Below, piece by piece: positions 43,231 through 53,800 of a DNA stretch of 64,000 nt (the first letter of the stretch is position 1; each line of letters starts with the position of its first letter). The stretch lies in assembly GCF_009695915.1 (NCBI RefSeq), contig NZ_VUMZ01000009.1:1-64000 (forward strand). Direction: 5' to 3'. Both the position numbers and the translations under genes were made by a program. The notes beneath the pieces were generated by a model. The model had not been told where the DNA came from. It saw nothing but the letters and a program-made list of their open reading frames with translations, and made no database searches. The stretch comes from Hornefia butyriciproducens (GTDB taxonomy: Bacteria > Bacillota > Clostridia > Peptostreptococcales > Anaerovoracaceae).

Positions 43231-44043
43231 ATGGACAGAGAATTCACGGCTGCGGATCGGGTTCTGTCAGCCAGAGATCAGAAAAGACCGACGTGCAGGG
43301 AGTATATCGACCGTATCTTTCATGACTTCACGGAACTTGCGGGAGATCGGGTTTTCGGGGAGGATCCCGGCATTCTCGGCGGAATCGGAAACTTTCACGG
43401 GGTTCCGGTTACGGTGATTGGACAGCAGAAGGGAAGAAGCCTGGAAGAGAATCTGAAGTACCGTTTCGGGATGCCGAATCCGGAGGGTTATCGGAAAGCT
43501 GTACGGCTGATGAAGCAGGCAGAGAAATTCGGCCGCCCTCTGATAACCTTTGTTGACACCCCGGGAGCGTATCCGGGAAAGGAGGCAGAGGAAAGAGGTC
43601 AGGGAGAAGCCATCGCGCGGAGCATCGAGGTGATGAGCCGGCTTGAGGTTCCATGCATCGCCGTTTTCATCGGAGAAGGTGGAAGCGGCGGGGCGCTGGC
43701 ACTGGCTGTGGCGGACCGGATCGTCATGCTGGAGAACAGCATCTTTTCAATTTTGTCGCCGGAAGGCTTCGCCAGTATTTTGTGGAAGGATGCCGGACTA
43801 TGGAAAGAGGCGGCGGAGGCGATGAAACTGACAGCGGAGGATCTCAGCCGGCTCGGAATCTGTGATGTTATCGTGCAGGAGCGGGATATCGCGGAGGAAG
43901 CCGGGCGGGACCGACTCTTCGTGGATACGGATCGGGTGATCTGGGAGCAGCTTGAGCCGCTTCTGAAACTCAACGGCCGGGAACTTCGTCGGGGAAGATA
44001 CAGAAAACTCAGGAACATAGGAAATTTCAATGGCAGGAATTAA
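43231..44043 (+). CDS. accA: Acetyl-CoA carboxylase carboxyltransferase alpha subunit
   Basis: A 270-residue AccA with the crotonase-fold domain; the motifs GDRVFGEDP, VDTPGAYPGKEAEERGQ and GEGGSGGALAL are all typical. It is shorter than the E. coli protein because part of the N-terminal helical region is absent, as in many Bacillota. GAGGAG lies upstream of ATG 43231. Its end overlaps the fabH start by 14 nt. Confidence 0.94.
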   Translation: MDREFTAADRVLSARDQKRPTCREYIDRIFHDFTELAGDRVFGEDPGILGGIGNFHGVPVTVIGQQKGRSLEENLKYRFGMPNPEGYRKAVRLMKQAEKFGRPLITFVDTPGAYPGKEAEERGQGEAIARSIEVMSRLEVPCIAVFIGEGGSGGALALAVADRIVMLENSIFSILSPEGFASILWKDAGLWKEAAEAMKLTAEDLSRLGICDVIVQERDIAEEAGRDRLFVDTDRVIWEQLEPLLKLNGRELRRGRYRKLRNIGNFNGRN

Positions 44044-44959
44044 GATAACCGGGTACGGCTGTGCCCACGGAGACAGAACTGTAACAAATGAAGAACTGGC
44101 GCGTGTTGTGGATAGCAGCGACGCGTGGATACGCAGCAGGACCGGGATCGAAAGCAGATATTTCGCGGATAACCGGTCGAATCTCGATATGGCCTGTGAA
44201 GCAGCAGAGATGGCGTTTCAGCGTTGGGGCGGAGATCGGGGAGCCGTGGATCTCCTGCTGGTATGCACATTTACGCCGGATCTGGCAACGCCTTCAGTGG
44301 CGTGCGGAGCGGCGGGGAGGTTGGGACTTTCACAGAAAGTTATGTGTCTGGATATCAACGGTGCCTGCTCGGGATTTGTGTACGGCTGCACTCTGGCACA
44401 CGCCATGCTTACCGCCGGAGATGCACGCTGTGCACTGGTCATCGGAAGTGAGAAGATCTCTCCGCTGATGGATCTGACGGAGCGGGGAAGCGCGATTCTT
44501 TTCGGGGACGGAGCGGGAGCCGTGGTGCTGGAGGCAGATGGAACAAAGGAATTCGCTTCGTATTCCGACTGTATCCCGGAGTCGGAGACACTCTTCTGCG
44601 AGCGATTCGATCCGGCGATCATGATGAAGGGACAGGAGGTCTATCGATTTGCTGTCAATGCGGTTCCGGAAAGCATTTACGGAGTTCTCCGCAGAGCCGG
44701 GAGAAGAGTGGAGGATGTGGACTGGTTTATCTGTCATCAGGCAAATCTCAGAATTCTGCGCAGCGTCGCGGGGAAACTGGATGTGGGAATGGAACACTTT
44801 TATGTGAATATCCAACGGTATGGGAATACATCGGCGGCCAGCGTCGCTATCTGTCTCAGCGAGATGCTGGAAAAAGGATTGCTGAAACCGGGACAGAGAG
44901 TCATCATCACCGGCTTCGGAGCGGGGCTGACATGCGGATCGATTCTGCTTACCGTATAG
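44030..44959 (+). CDS. fabH: 3-oxoacyl-ACP synthase III
   Basis: A 309-residue KASIII that starts chains from acetyl-CoA or branched acyl-CoA and malonyl-ACP. The catalytic triad is visible: Cys113 in INGACSGFVYG, His in FICHQANLRI, and Asn in RYGNTSAASV. Its initiation step fits its place right after the acetyl-CoA carboxylase genes. Start is ATG 44030, inside accA. The 157-bp spacer that follows is repeat-rich. Confidence 0.94.
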   Translation: MAGIKITGYGCAHGDRTVTNEELARVVDSSDAWIRSRTGIESRYFADNRSNLDMACEAAEMAFQRWGGDRGAVDLLLVCTFTPDLATPSVACGAAGRLGLSQKVMCLDINGACSGFVYGCTLAHAMLTAGDARCALVIGSEKISPLMDLTERGSAILFGDGAGAVVLEADGTKEFASYSDCIPESETLFCERFDPAIMMKGQEVYRFAVNAVPESIYGVLRRAGRRVEDVDWFICHQANLRILRSVAGKLDVGMEHFYVNIQRYGNTSAASVAICLSEMLEKGLLKPGQRVIITGFGAGLTCGSILLTV

Positions 44960-44960
44960 C

Positions 44961-45095
44961 ACCTGCGACGAAACACAGAGTCCGCGACGCAGCAGGGAGT
45001 CCGAGGCGGAGCGCAGTACTTGCGATGCAGCACGGAGTCCGCGGCGGAGCACAAGGTGCGCGGCGGAGTATAGCGCCCGCGGTGGAATATAGAGG
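44961..45095. repeat. Degenerate GC-rich repeat block between fabH and fabK
   Basis: GGAGTCCG followed by GGCGGAGC occurs at 44997 and 45034, with related forms AGAGTCCGCGACGCAG (44977) and GTGCGCGGCGGAG (45056). Units vary in length (about 20-37 bp). Like the block between hydG and hydF, it fills a spacer inside an operon. It includes TTGCGATGCAGC at about 45020, close to motifs in the other blocks. Confidence 0.6.
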
Positions 45096-45116
45096 GCAAA
45101 GCAAAATAGGAGGAAT

Positions 45117-46031
45117 ATGGATATCAACAAAATGTTCGGGATAGAATTCCCGATTTTTCAGGGAGGCATGGCGAACATCGCGACCGGGGAATTCGCTGCG
45201 GCTGTTTCCAATGCCGGCGCCATGGGAATTATCGGAGTCGGAGGTATGGACAGTGCTGATTTACGGGAGAATATCCGGCGCTGTAAAGACAGAACGGCTC
45301 GCCCCTTCGGCGTCAATATCATGCTGATGAACCCCTGTGCGGACGAGATGGCGGAAATCGTCTGCCGGGAGGGGGTTTCCCTTGTGACTACCGGAGCGGG
45401 GAACCCTGGGAAATACGTAGAACGGTGGAAAAAAGCAGGGATACGGGTTTTTCCGGTGGTATCGTCTGTGGCGCTGGCAAGACGTCTCGCCGCTTCGGGT
45501 GTGGACGGACTGATTGCAGAGGGATGTGAAAGCGGCGGTCATATCGGAGAACTGACCACGATGACGCTGGTTCCGCAGGTCGCTGATGCGGTGGATCTTC
45601 CGGTAATTGCGGCCGGAGGCATCGCCGGAGGCCGTCAGATGGCGGCCGCTGAGATTCTGGGTGCCTCCGGCGTGCAGATCGGTACGATTCTGCTTGCCAG
45701 TGAGGAATGTCCGATTCATCAGAACTATAAAGACGCGCTGATCCGGGCGAAGGACAACGATACTGTAGTTACAGGAAGAACCGTAGGGGCGCCGGTGCGG
45801 ATATTGAAAAATCCCATGGCCCGGGAATATCTGAGAAAAGAACGGGCAGGTGCGGAGAAAATGGAGCTGGAAGCCTTTACGCTGGGTTCGCTGCGCAAGG
45901 CGGTGATGGAGGGCGATGTCAGAAACGGTTCGCTTATGGCGGGACAGGTGGCGTCGCAGATCAAGGAGATCCGCCCGGTTCGGGAGATCCTGGAACAATT
46001 GGAGAAGGAATATGAAGAAATTGCTGGATAA
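45117..46031 (+). CDS. fabK: Enoyl-ACP reductase II
   Basis: A 304-residue FMN enzyme of the FabK type that reduces the enoyl double bond in the last step of the cycle using NADH or NADPH. It starts IEFPIFQGGMANIATGEFAAAV; the FMN phosphate region is EGCESGGHIGE and AAGGIAGGRQ. No fabI gene is present, so this is the likely reductase. AGGAGG precedes ATG 45117. Its last 20 nt overlap the next gene, a related protein. Confidence 0.92.
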   Translation: MDINKMFGIEFPIFQGGMANIATGEFAAAVSNAGAMGIIGVGGMDSADLRENIRRCKDRTARPFGVNIMLMNPCADEMAEIVCREGVSLVTTGAGNPGKYVERWKKAGIRVFPVVSSVALARRLAASGVDGLIAEGCESGGHIGELTTMTLVPQVADAVDLPVIAAGGIAGGRQMAAAEILGASGVQIGTILLASEECPIHQNYKDALIRAKDNDTVVTGRTVGAPVRILKNPMAREYLRKERAGAEKMELEAFTLGSLRKAVMEGDVRNGSLMAGQVASQIKEIRPVREILEQLEKEYEEIAG

Positions 46032-47031
46032 GCTGTCAGTCCCTGTAATTCAGGGAGGCATGGGAATCGGGATCTCCATGGGAGGACTCGCCGGAGCTGT
46101 GGCTGCGGAGGGCGGAATGGGAGTCATCTCCACTGCGAATATCGGATTTCGTGAGCCGGATTTCCGGGAAAATCCGCTTGTCGCCAATATTCGGGCACTG
46201 CGGCAGGAGATCCGCAAAGCGCGGGAAATCGCGGGAGGACGCGGACTGATCGCGGTAAACGCCATGGTGGCGACAACGGAGTTCGCGGTCATGGTCCGGG
46301 AAGCGGTTCGCGCTGGAATCGATGCGGTGATCAGCGGCGCCGGATTGCCTCTGACCCTTCCGGAGGCTGCTGGAGAAGGGGCTCTTCTCGCACCTGTCGT
46401 GTCGGGAGACAGGGCCGCAGCTCTTCTGTTGAAACACTGGGAACGCAAGTTCCAATGCCGACCGGATTTTGTTGTCGTAGAAGGCAGCAAAGCCGGAGGG
46501 CATCTCGGGTTCCGTAAGGAGGAACTGCTCGATGGCACAGCCAAAAGCCTGCGGGATACGGTGAAGGCGGTGAAACAGAAGGTAGGAGATATACCTGTAT
46601 TCGCGGCTGGGGGCGTTTTCAGCAGAAAGGACATTGATGAAATTTGCCGGGCCGGCGCGGCAGGAGCTCAGATTGCAACGCGTTTCATCGCGACGGATGA
46701 GTGCGACGCCAGCCAGGGGTATAAGGATGTGATACTCGCGGCCGGCGAGGAGGATGCGGTGATTATCGACAGTCCGGTGGGGATGCCCGGGAGAGCACTG
46801 CGCACGCCTTTGATTGAAAGAATCCGGACACAGGGGCGCATCCCGCCCCAGAGCTGCATGAACTGCATTGTGACCTGTGATCCCGGAACTACAAAATACT
46901 GTATCAGCCGGGCGCTGATCGCGGCATATCACGGTGACCTGGAGAACGGACTGTTTTTCTGCGGGAGCAATGTGGGACGGGTGAACCGACAGGTTACCGT
47001 GCATGAACTGATAAAGGAGTTGACGAAATGA
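46012..47031 (+). CDS. FabK/nitronate monooxygenase-family flavoprotein with C-terminal Cys cluster
   Basis: A 339-residue TIM-barrel FMN protein related to FabK and 2-nitropropane dioxygenase (nitronate monooxygenase), starting VPVIQGGMGIGISMGGLAGAV. FMN contacts lie around GSKAGGHLG and FAAGGVFSRK. Unlike fabK it has a cysteine group near the C-terminus: Cys282, 285, 289 and 297 (SCMNCIVTCDPGTTKYC), with Cys317 further on. This spacing suits an iron-sulfur cluster but does not prove one. I chose ATG 46012, since the open frame back to 45916 lies in fabK; the GAGAAGG site supports it. It overlaps fabK by 20 nt and fabD by 4, so it belongs to the FAS unit. Its role is unknown: a second enoyl reductase, or a lipid or electron-transfer job. 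Confidence 0.8.
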   Translation: MKKLLDKLSVPVIQGGMGIGISMGGLAGAVAAEGGMGVISTANIGFREPDFRENPLVANIRALRQEIRKAREIAGGRGLIAVNAMVATTEFAVMVREAVRAGIDAVISGAGLPLTLPEAAGEGALLAPVVSGDRAAALLLKHWERKFQCRPDFVVVEGSKAGGHLGFRKEELLDGTAKSLRDTVKAVKQKVGDIPVFAAGGVFSRKDIDEICRAGAAGAQIATRFIATDECDASQGYKDVILAAGEEDAVIIDSPVGMPGRALRTPLIERIRTQGRIPPQSCMNCIVTCDPGTTKYCISRALIAAYHGDLENGLFFCGSNVGRVNRQVTVHELIKELTK

Positions 47032-47954
47032 AAACTGCAATTTTGTTTGCCGGACAGGGTGCGCAGCATGTCGGCATGGGAAAAGATTTTTATGCCGAAT
47101 ATCCGGGGTTCCGTCGGGTGTTCGACCTGCTTCCGGAGGAGCAGCGGCGGATCGCCTTCGAGGGGCCGGCAGAGGAACTGAAGAAGACAGAGAACACCCA
47201 GCCGATTATGCTGGCCTTCGCTCTCGGCGTGTACCGGGTGCTGCAGGAACATGGCTTTGTTCCCGACATGGCTGCAGGCCTCAGCCTCGGTGAATATTCC
47301 GCACTCGCTGCTGCGGGAGTCTTCGACGACAAAACAGCGGTCGAACTTATTACGTTCCGCGGAAAGCAGATGGCGAAGGCTTCAGAGGGAACGGATACCG
47401 TGATGAGCGCGGTAATCGGGCTGGAACGGGAAGCGGCAGAGAACGCGTGCCGCGAAGCGCAGAGTGAGGGGGATGTTGAAATCGCCAATTATAACTGCCC
47501 CGGCCAGATCGTGGTGTCCGGAACGGAAGCGGGAGTCACCGCCTGTGAGAGGAATGCGAAGGAACTGGGAGCACGGCGGTGCATACGCCTCGAGGTCAGT
47601 GGACCATTCCATACATCGTATATGAAACCGGCGGGGAAAGCTCTTGCAGAATATTTCCGTGGCAGGACATTCGGGAGGATGGAGTTTCCGGTGGTATTCA
47701 ATTGCCTGGGAAGAGAGAAAACCGGAGCAGAAACCGTCAGAGAACTGCTGGTCAGGCAGGTTTCCGGCAGTGTGTATTTTGAGGATACCATACGGTATAT
47801 GGCGGAGCGCGGAGTGACCAGAACTCTGGAGATCGGACCGAGGAGAGCACTTTCCGGCTTTGTGCGCAAGACAGATAGGAACATCGAAACGATGAGTATT
47901 GAGACGACGGAGGATCTCGGGAAGGTGATAGCATGGACAGAGAAACAGCAGTAA
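47028..47954 (+). CDS. fabD: Malonyl-CoA-ACP transacylase
   Basis: A 308-residue FabD. FAGQGAQHVGMGKDF is the start motif and the nucleophile serine lies in GLSLGEYSALAA; the conserved His is in SGPFHTSYM. It loads malonyl groups onto AcpP. Translation starts at ATG within the previous stop (ATGA), and its end overlaps fabG by 22 nt. Confidence 0.95.
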   Translation: MKTAILFAGQGAQHVGMGKDFYAEYPGFRRVFDLLPEEQRRIAFEGPAEELKKTENTQPIMLAFALGVYRVLQEHGFVPDMAAGLSLGEYSALAAAGVFDDKTAVELITFRGKQMAKASEGTDTVMSAVIGLEREAAENACREAQSEGDVEIANYNCPGQIVVSGTEAGVTACERNAKELGARRCIRLEVSGPFHTSYMKPAGKALAEYFRGRTFGRMEFPVVFNCLGREKTGAETVRELLVRQVSGSVYFEDTIRYMAERGVTRTLEIGPRRALSGFVRKTDRNIETMSIETTEDLGKVIAWTEKQQ

Positions 47955-48670
47955 TTACCGGCGGAAGCCGGGGCATAGGCAGAGCCGTCGCACTGAAGCT
48001 GGCGGAGAGGGGCTGCGACACGGTGATAAATTACGCCGGGAACAAAGAAAAAGCGGAGGAGACCGCCGCTCTCTGCCGGGAGTACGGTGTGTCGGCTGTG
48101 ACCGTGCAGGGAGATATCGCGCGGAAGGAGGACTGCGAGAGAATCCTTCAGGCCGCTCTTGAAAACTTCGACCACATTGACATTCTGGTCAATAATGCGG
48201 GGATCACGAGGGACAATATCATCATGCGGATGAGTGATGAGGAGTTCGATGCGGTCATCGACACAAATCTGCGGGGCACTTATCATATGATGAAGCTTGT
48301 CTCGCGGCCGATGATGAAGCAGCGCTACGGTCGAATCGTCAGCCTGGCGTCGGTGGTGGGCCTGATGGGAAACAGCGGACAGATCAATTATGCGGCCAGC
48401 AAAGCCGGTGTCATTGGGATGACAAAATCTCTTGCCCGGGAGCTTGCGTCCCGGAATGTGACGGTAAATGCGGTGGCGCCGGGATTCATCGAGACTGATA
48501 TGACGGCCGTGCTGACAGAGGCCGCGGCAGGGATCATGAGAGGAATGATTCCTCAGGGTCGTCCGGGAACTCCGGAGGAAGTGGCCGCGGCGGTGTGCTT
48601 CCTGGCCGGAAGAGAAGCCGGATACATCACAGGACAGGTGTTGTGTGTAGACGGCGGAATGTGTATGTAG
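47933..48670 (+). CDS. fabG: 3-oxoacyl-ACP reductase
   Basis: A 245-residue short-chain dehydrogenase. The NADPH loop is TGGSRGIGRA; the catalytic Ser-Tyr-Lys appear in SLASVVG and YAASKAGVIG; NNAG is present. It reduces beta-ketoacyl-ACP. Overlap with fabD by 22 nt indicates coupling. Confidence 0.95.
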   Translation: MDRETAVITGGSRGIGRAVALKLAERGCDTVINYAGNKEKAEETAALCREYGVSAVTVQGDIARKEDCERILQAALENFDHIDILVNNAGITRDNIIMRMSDEEFDAVIDTNLRGTYHMMKLVSRPMMKQRYGRIVSLASVVGLMGNSGQINYAASKAGVIGMTKSLARELASRNVTVNAVAPGFIETDMTAVLTEAAAGIMRGMIPQGRPGTPEEVAAAVCFLAGREAGYITGQVLCVDGGMCM

Positions 48671-48680
48671 GGGGAACAAA

Positions 48681-49913
48681 ATGAAGAGAAGAGTAGTCAT
48701 CACAGGTATGGGAGCGATCTCTCCCATCGGCAATTCGACTGAGGAACTGTGGAGAAGTGCGGAAGCCGGAGTCTGCGGAATCGGACCTGTTACAGAATAT
48801 GACAGCACCGGCATGAAGGTGCAGGTCGCAGCGGAGGTGAAGGATTTTGATCCTGCACGGTATATGGATAAAATGGAGGCGCGGCGGACCGCACGTTTTA
48901 CGCAGCTCGCTATCGGCGCGGCGGACGAGGCCTTTCTGCAGAGTGGCCTCGCACCGGACAGAGTGGAATCGTACCGCTGCGGGGTGAACATCTCCAGCGG
49001 CATCGGCGGACTGGATGTTATCGAGAAGGAACATCTGAGGGGCCTCAAACGTGGATTTGACCGTGTATCGCCACTCTTTGTCCCGTCAGCGATCTGCAAT
49101 ATGGCGGCGGGAGTCGTCGCTATACGCCTGGGTTTTCGAGGGAGCTGCACCTGTGTGCTTACGGCCTGTGCGTCTTCTGCGAATGCGATTGGGGAGGCGT
49201 TCCGCAGTATTCGTGACGGATATGCGGATGTGATGGCGGCCGGCGGCTCAGAGAGCTGTATTACCGATCTGGGCATGGGAGGATTCACGGCCATGAAGGC
49301 TTTGTCTGAGGAAACAGACCCGCAGCGTGCGTCCATCCCCTTCGACGCGGAGCGGGAAGGATTTGTTATGGGAGAAGGCGCCGGGATCGTGATCCTGGAG
49401 GAACTTGAGCATGCAAGAGACAGAGGGGCATCAATTCTGGGGGAAATCGCCGGATACGGGGTCAGCTGTGACGCGCATCATATGACTGCGCCGCTGGAGG
49501 ATGGAAGCGGTGCGGCCCGGAGCATAACGGAGGCGATCCGTGACGCCGGAATCCGGCCTGAAGAGGTGGGATACATCAATGCACACGGAACGGGAACTCC
49601 GATGAACGACCGGTGCGAGACCGCGGCAGTGAAGCTTTCCTTCGGGGAACACGCCCGGAGACTGACCATGTCTTCCACAAAGTCTATGACGGGGCATACG
49701 CTGGGCGCCTCCGGCGCGCTTGAGACAATTCTGACCGCAAAAACGCTGGCTTGCCAGATTGCTCCACCCACGATAAACTATCAGGTGGCGGATCCGGATT
49801 GTGATCTGGATATCGTTCCGAACAAAAGCAGGAAGATCGACACGGAGTATGCCATGACGAACTCCTTCGGGTTCGGCGGACATAACGCGTCGCTGATTTT
49901 AAGGAGGGTTTAA
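48681..49913 (+). CDS. fabF: 3-oxoacyl-ACP synthase II
   Basis: A 410-residue KASII that elongates acyl-ACP. The catalytic Cys163 is in [12 protein letters not shown], and the two histidines are in [11 protein letters not shown] and TGHTLGASG. Normal length. A GGGGG-type site precedes ATG 48681, 10 nt after fabG. Confidence 0.95.
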   Translation: MKRRVVITGMGAISPIGNSTEELWRSAEAGVCGIGPVTEYDSTGMKVQVAAEVKDFDPARYMDKMEARRTARFTQLAIGAADEAFLQSGLAPDRVESYRCGVNISSGIGGLDVIEKEHLRGLKRGFDRVSPLFVPSAICNMAAGVVAIRLGFRGSCTCVLTACASSANAIGEAFRSIRDGYADVMAAGGSESCITDLGMGGFTAMKALSEETDPQRASIPFDAEREGFVMGEGAGIVILEELEHARDRGASILGEIAGYGVSCDAHHMTAPLEDGSGAARSITEAIRDAGIRPEEVGYINAHGTGTPMNDRCETAAVKLSFGEHARRLTMSSTKSMTGHTLGASGALETILTAKTLACQIAPPTINYQVADPDCDLDIVPNKSRKIDTEYAMTNSFGFGGHNASLILRRV

Positions 49914-49914
49914 T

Positions 49915-50355
49915 ATGCAGCTGAATATCAGTCAGATCCAGAAGATTCTGCCTCACCGGTACCCGTTTCTGCTGATCGACAGGATAACGGATATGGAGGA
50001 GGGAAAGTGGGCCAGCGGGATCAAGTGTGTTTCTGCCGGGGAGATGCAGTTCTTAGGACATTTTCCGGATTATCCGGTGATGCCGGGGGTGCTGATTATA
50101 GAGGCGCTGGCTCAGACAGGCGCAGTGGCGCTTCTCAGCGAGCCGGAAAACAGAGGCAAACTGGCCATGTTCGGCGGCGTCCGCAACTGCCGTTTCAAGA
50201 GAGAGGTACTGCCGGGCGATGTGCTGGAACTGTACTGCGAAATCGAGTCCCGGCGCGGTCCCATGGGCTTCGGAAAGGCTATCGCCAGCGTGGGGAGCGA
50301 GATCGTCGCCCAGGCCAGACTGTCCTTTGTCATCAAGGATTCAATTGAAAAATGA
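49915..50355 (+). CDS. fabZ: 3-hydroxyacyl-ACP dehydratase
   Basis: A 146-residue hot-dog-fold dehydratase. The N-terminal HRYPFLLID contains the catalytic His, and [20 protein letters not shown] holds the partner acidic residue. It completes the elongation cycle. No FabM or FabN gene is visible, so any unsaturated fatty acids would have to come from another enzyme. The AGGAGGG site lies just before ATG 49915. Confidence 0.95.
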   Translation: MQLNISQIQKILPHRYPFLLIDRITDMEEGKWASGIKCVSAGEMQFLGHFPDYPVMPGVLIIEALAQTGAVALLSEPENRGKLAMFGGVRNCRFKREVLPGDVLELYCEIESRRGPMGFGKAIASVGSEIVAQARLSFVIKDSIEK

Positions 50356-50373
50356 TAAAGAGTTTGGTAAAAT
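50345..50373 (+). promoter_or_regulatory. Separate promoter for the MarR gene
   Basis: TTGAAA at 50345-50350 and TAAAAT at 50368-50373 are 17 bp apart and lie over the end of fabZ. The MarR gene can therefore be expressed both from the FAS message and from its own promoter. Confidence 0.6.
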
Positions 50374-50396
50374 CGACACATAAGGAGAGTGCCGAG

Positions 50397-50852
50397 ATGT
50401 TAGAGCAGAATTTTTCCCGTGTGTATAATAAATTCAAGCTTCTTTTGTACACCCGTGTGCTGAAGGACTTCAATGATAAAAAGGAAGAAGCGTTGTCCAC
50501 TCTGGAGGTGATCTGCATGGAAATCATCGTGGCGCTGGGTGAACCGACGGTCAACGAGTTCGCCAGATTCGCCAGGATGTCGGCGCCCAACGCGGCGTAC
50601 CGGGTCAGCAAACTGTGCAATAAGGGATATATTGAGAAAATCCAGAGCCAGGAGGATAAGCGGGAATATCACCTCCGCCCCACCGGAAAGTATCAGGAAA
50701 ACTACGGAGACGCCTTTAACTATATTGACGTCGTTTCCGGACGGATAAAGAAGCGTTTCGATGCGGCAGACAGCGAGAAACTCGATCGTATGCTGGAGAT
50801 CATTGCCGATGAGCTCATGCCTGAGGTGGATACCATCCGGAACTGCGAATAG
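50397..50852 (+). CDS. MarR-family regulator, candidate FAS operon repressor (FabT-like)
   Basis: A 151-residue winged-helix regulator of the MarR family (HTH residues about 50-95: GEPTVNEFARFARMSAPNAAYRVSKLCNKG; wing EDKREYHL). FabT-type MarR proteins control fatty acid genes in Bacillota in response to acyl-ACP. Being the last gene of the FAS cluster, and with a palindromic site at the head of the operon, it is the natural candidate repressor; this is inference from position. I chose ATG 50397 with AAGGAGAG seven nt upstream over the in-frame ATG at 50352. Confidence 0.88.
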   Translation: MLEQNFSRVYNKFKLLLYTRVLKDFNDKKEEALSTLEVICMEIIVALGEPTVNEFARFARMSAPNAAYRVSKLCNKGYIEKIQSQEDKREYHLRPTGKYQENYGDAFNYIDVVSGRIKKRFDAADSEKLDRMLEIIADELMPEVDTIRNCE

Positions 50853-50895
50853 CGGTTCGCTCTATGGAGGGAAACAGAAAGGGAAAAGAGAGTTT

Positions 50896-53800
50896 ATGCC
50901 TGAATTCAGTGTCAGACGTCCATACGTGGTTCTTGTGGCGGTGCTTGCGCTTTGTGTCCTCGGAATAACCGGGTTTACCCGTATGACGACGGATTTTCTT
51001 CCGGAGATGAACCTGCCCTACATGGTGATCGTTACCAGCGACCCCGGCGCGTCGCCCCAGAAGGTGGAGAGCGAAATTACCAATCCTGTGGAGGACGGAG
51101 TATCAACGCTTCCGGGAATCAAAAATGTCACCAGCACCTCGGCTGGCAACGTCAGTCAGGTTATGCTGGAGTTTGAGACGGACACTAATATGGACAGTGC
51201 CATGGTCAAGGTGACGTCGGCAGTGAATCAGCTGGAACTTCCGGACGGAGCGGGAAAACCGTCTGTGATGGAGGTCTCCATGGACATGATGCCGGTTCTC
51301 TACGTCAGTGTTGACAAAGAAGGACTGGAGGGCGGCGAACTGTCCCGCTATATTGAGGATAATGTCGTGCCGGACATCAAACGTCAGGACGGCGTTGCCA
51401 GCGTTCAGACCGAAGGCATGGTTCAGGACTCTGTTCAGGTGAAGTTGAATCAGAAAAAAATTGATGCGGTCAATAAAAGAATCCGTGCCGCAGCGCTGTC
51501 GAAACTGCAGGAGGCAAAAGAAAAGCTGGATCGTGGACAGGCGCAGCTGAATGAGGCGAAAACCACGCTGCAGAAGCAGAAGGACAGCCTGAGCCGACAG
51601 CAGAAGAAGTCGGCCGGTGAAATGGCAAAATTTACTCGGACGATGAACACCCTTCTGGCTGCGAAAGCAGCTCAGCAGTCACAGGTTACATCACTGTCCG
51701 CTTATACGGCGGCGCTGAACGCTGAAAAGGCGCTGTACACTCAGAACGATCCATCCAGTTCGAGAATAGGTGAGATTGAAACGGAGCTTCGGAATCTCAG
51801 GACGAAGTCGGCTGCGGCACAGGCGGCAGCCGATAAAAGCAATGAACAGATTGACAAGGCACTGAAAAACTATAATAAAGTGGAGGCCGGGAAGATTACC
51901 GCGGCTGCTGCCTTCGGCGGCGCCAGCGCACAGATCGCTATAGCGGAGGCCAGCCTGAACGACAGTCAGAAGGAACTGGAGCAGGGATATGCGAACTACC
52001 GGAGCGGACGGAAGAAGGCTCTGGCGAACGCCAACGCGAATCAGCTTTTGTCTCTGGATACTCTTTCTAAATTAATCACGGCGGAGAATTTCTCCATGCC
52101 TGCCGGCTACGTCACCGGAGGGAATCGACAGTACCTGGTCCGCATCGATGAGGAAGCGAAGAGCGCCGGCGCTGTCGGAGACATGGTGCTGACCAGCATA
52201 GACGGAGTCGGTGACATCACGGTGGACAGTGTGGCCGATGTGAAGATTGAGGATAACGGCAGTGAGACCTACGCAAGAGTAAACGGAAGGGATGCTGCTG
52301 TTCTTGCGGTGTATAAAGCCAGTGCGGCCGGAACCTCAGCGGTATCGGATAATGTGAACGCCGCATTTGACCAGATGCAGAAGGAGCAGAAGGGGCTTGA
52401 GGTGACAACCCTGATGGATCAGGGTGAGTATATCAATGTCATTATCAGTTCGGTATTTTCTAATCTGATCTGGGGCGCGATTCTGGCATTTCTGGTGCTT
52501 CTGCTGTTCCTGAGAGATTTGCGGCCGACGCTCGTTGTGGCGGTATCTATTCCGCTGAGTGTGCTGTTCACGATTCTTCTGATGTATTTTTCGGATATTT
52601 CCATGAACATCATCTCCATGTCGGGGCTGGCGCTGGGTATCGGCATGCTGGTGGATAACTCTATTGTTGTGATGGAGAATATTTACCGGCTGCGCAATCA
52701 GGGAGTCAGTGCGGCTCAGGCGGCGGTTCAGGGAGCGGGGCAGGTCGCAGGAGCTATTGCCTCGTCTACATTGACGACCATCTGCGTATTCCTGCCGGTT
52801 CTGTTTACAAACGGACTGACAAGAGAACTTGTGCAGGATATGTGTCTGACCATCACGTTCAGTCTGCTGGCTTCTCTTGCCGTCGCTCTGACGGTTGTTC
52901 CATCGATTTCGGCGACGCTGATGCGGAATGTGAAGCCGAAGGAGCACCGGCTTCTGGAAAGGCTCATGGTACGCTATGAAAGGGCTCTGAGGTTCTGTCT
53001 CCGGAAGAAATGGGTTCCGGTTCTGCTGGCGGTCGTGCTGCTTGGGGTCTGCGCCGCCAGAGTAGCGAGCACCGGCGTGGTGATAATTCCGGAAATGTCC
53101 GGAACACAGATCAGCGTTGCGGTGGAAGGGGACCCGGAGGATGACCTGGAGGATAATTTCAAAGTGATGGATCAGGCCTCCCGGCAGATACGGGAAATCG
53201 ACGGGGTGAAGACCGTAGGCGCTATGCAGTCTGCGACACTGTCCATGGGAATGATGGACAGCAGCTCGAGAAATTTCACAACTCTGGTACTGCTGCGGGA
53301 TGACGCCGCGGATCAGAACCGGAAAATCGGCAGAAAGATCGAGAATATTCTCGACGGCCTGAACGTGAAGAGCTACACGGTCAGCACTGAGGCCATGAGC
53401 TCCTCCTCCCTGACGGGGAGCGGTCTTCAGGTGGACATTTACGGCGACAGCAATGAAAAGATCCTGAACATAAGCGACGACATCATGAGCATGGTGAAAA
53501 AGGAGAAGGGCTTTGAAAACGTGGTCAACGGTCAGGAGGCTGCGGACCCGGAAATCGTTCTGAACATCGACAAAGCAAAGGCCATGCGGCGCGGGCTGAC
53601 TGTCGCACAGATATATCAGGCATTGGCAGAGAAACTGAAGGGTTCCCGGACGGCCACGCAGATTCAGATAAACGGGGATCAGATCGATGTGAACCTGAAG
53701 GACAGCCGCCGTCAGCTCACAAAGAAAAATCTGCTTGACTTCAGAATTTCCGGCACCACTACCGGTGCGGACGGCACTCAGACCACGAAAAAATACAGGC

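Noticed and set aside
47489-49336. 615-residue open frame antisense to fabD, fabG and fabF
   Set aside because: It would run antisense over three intact FAS genes and has no recognisable domain.
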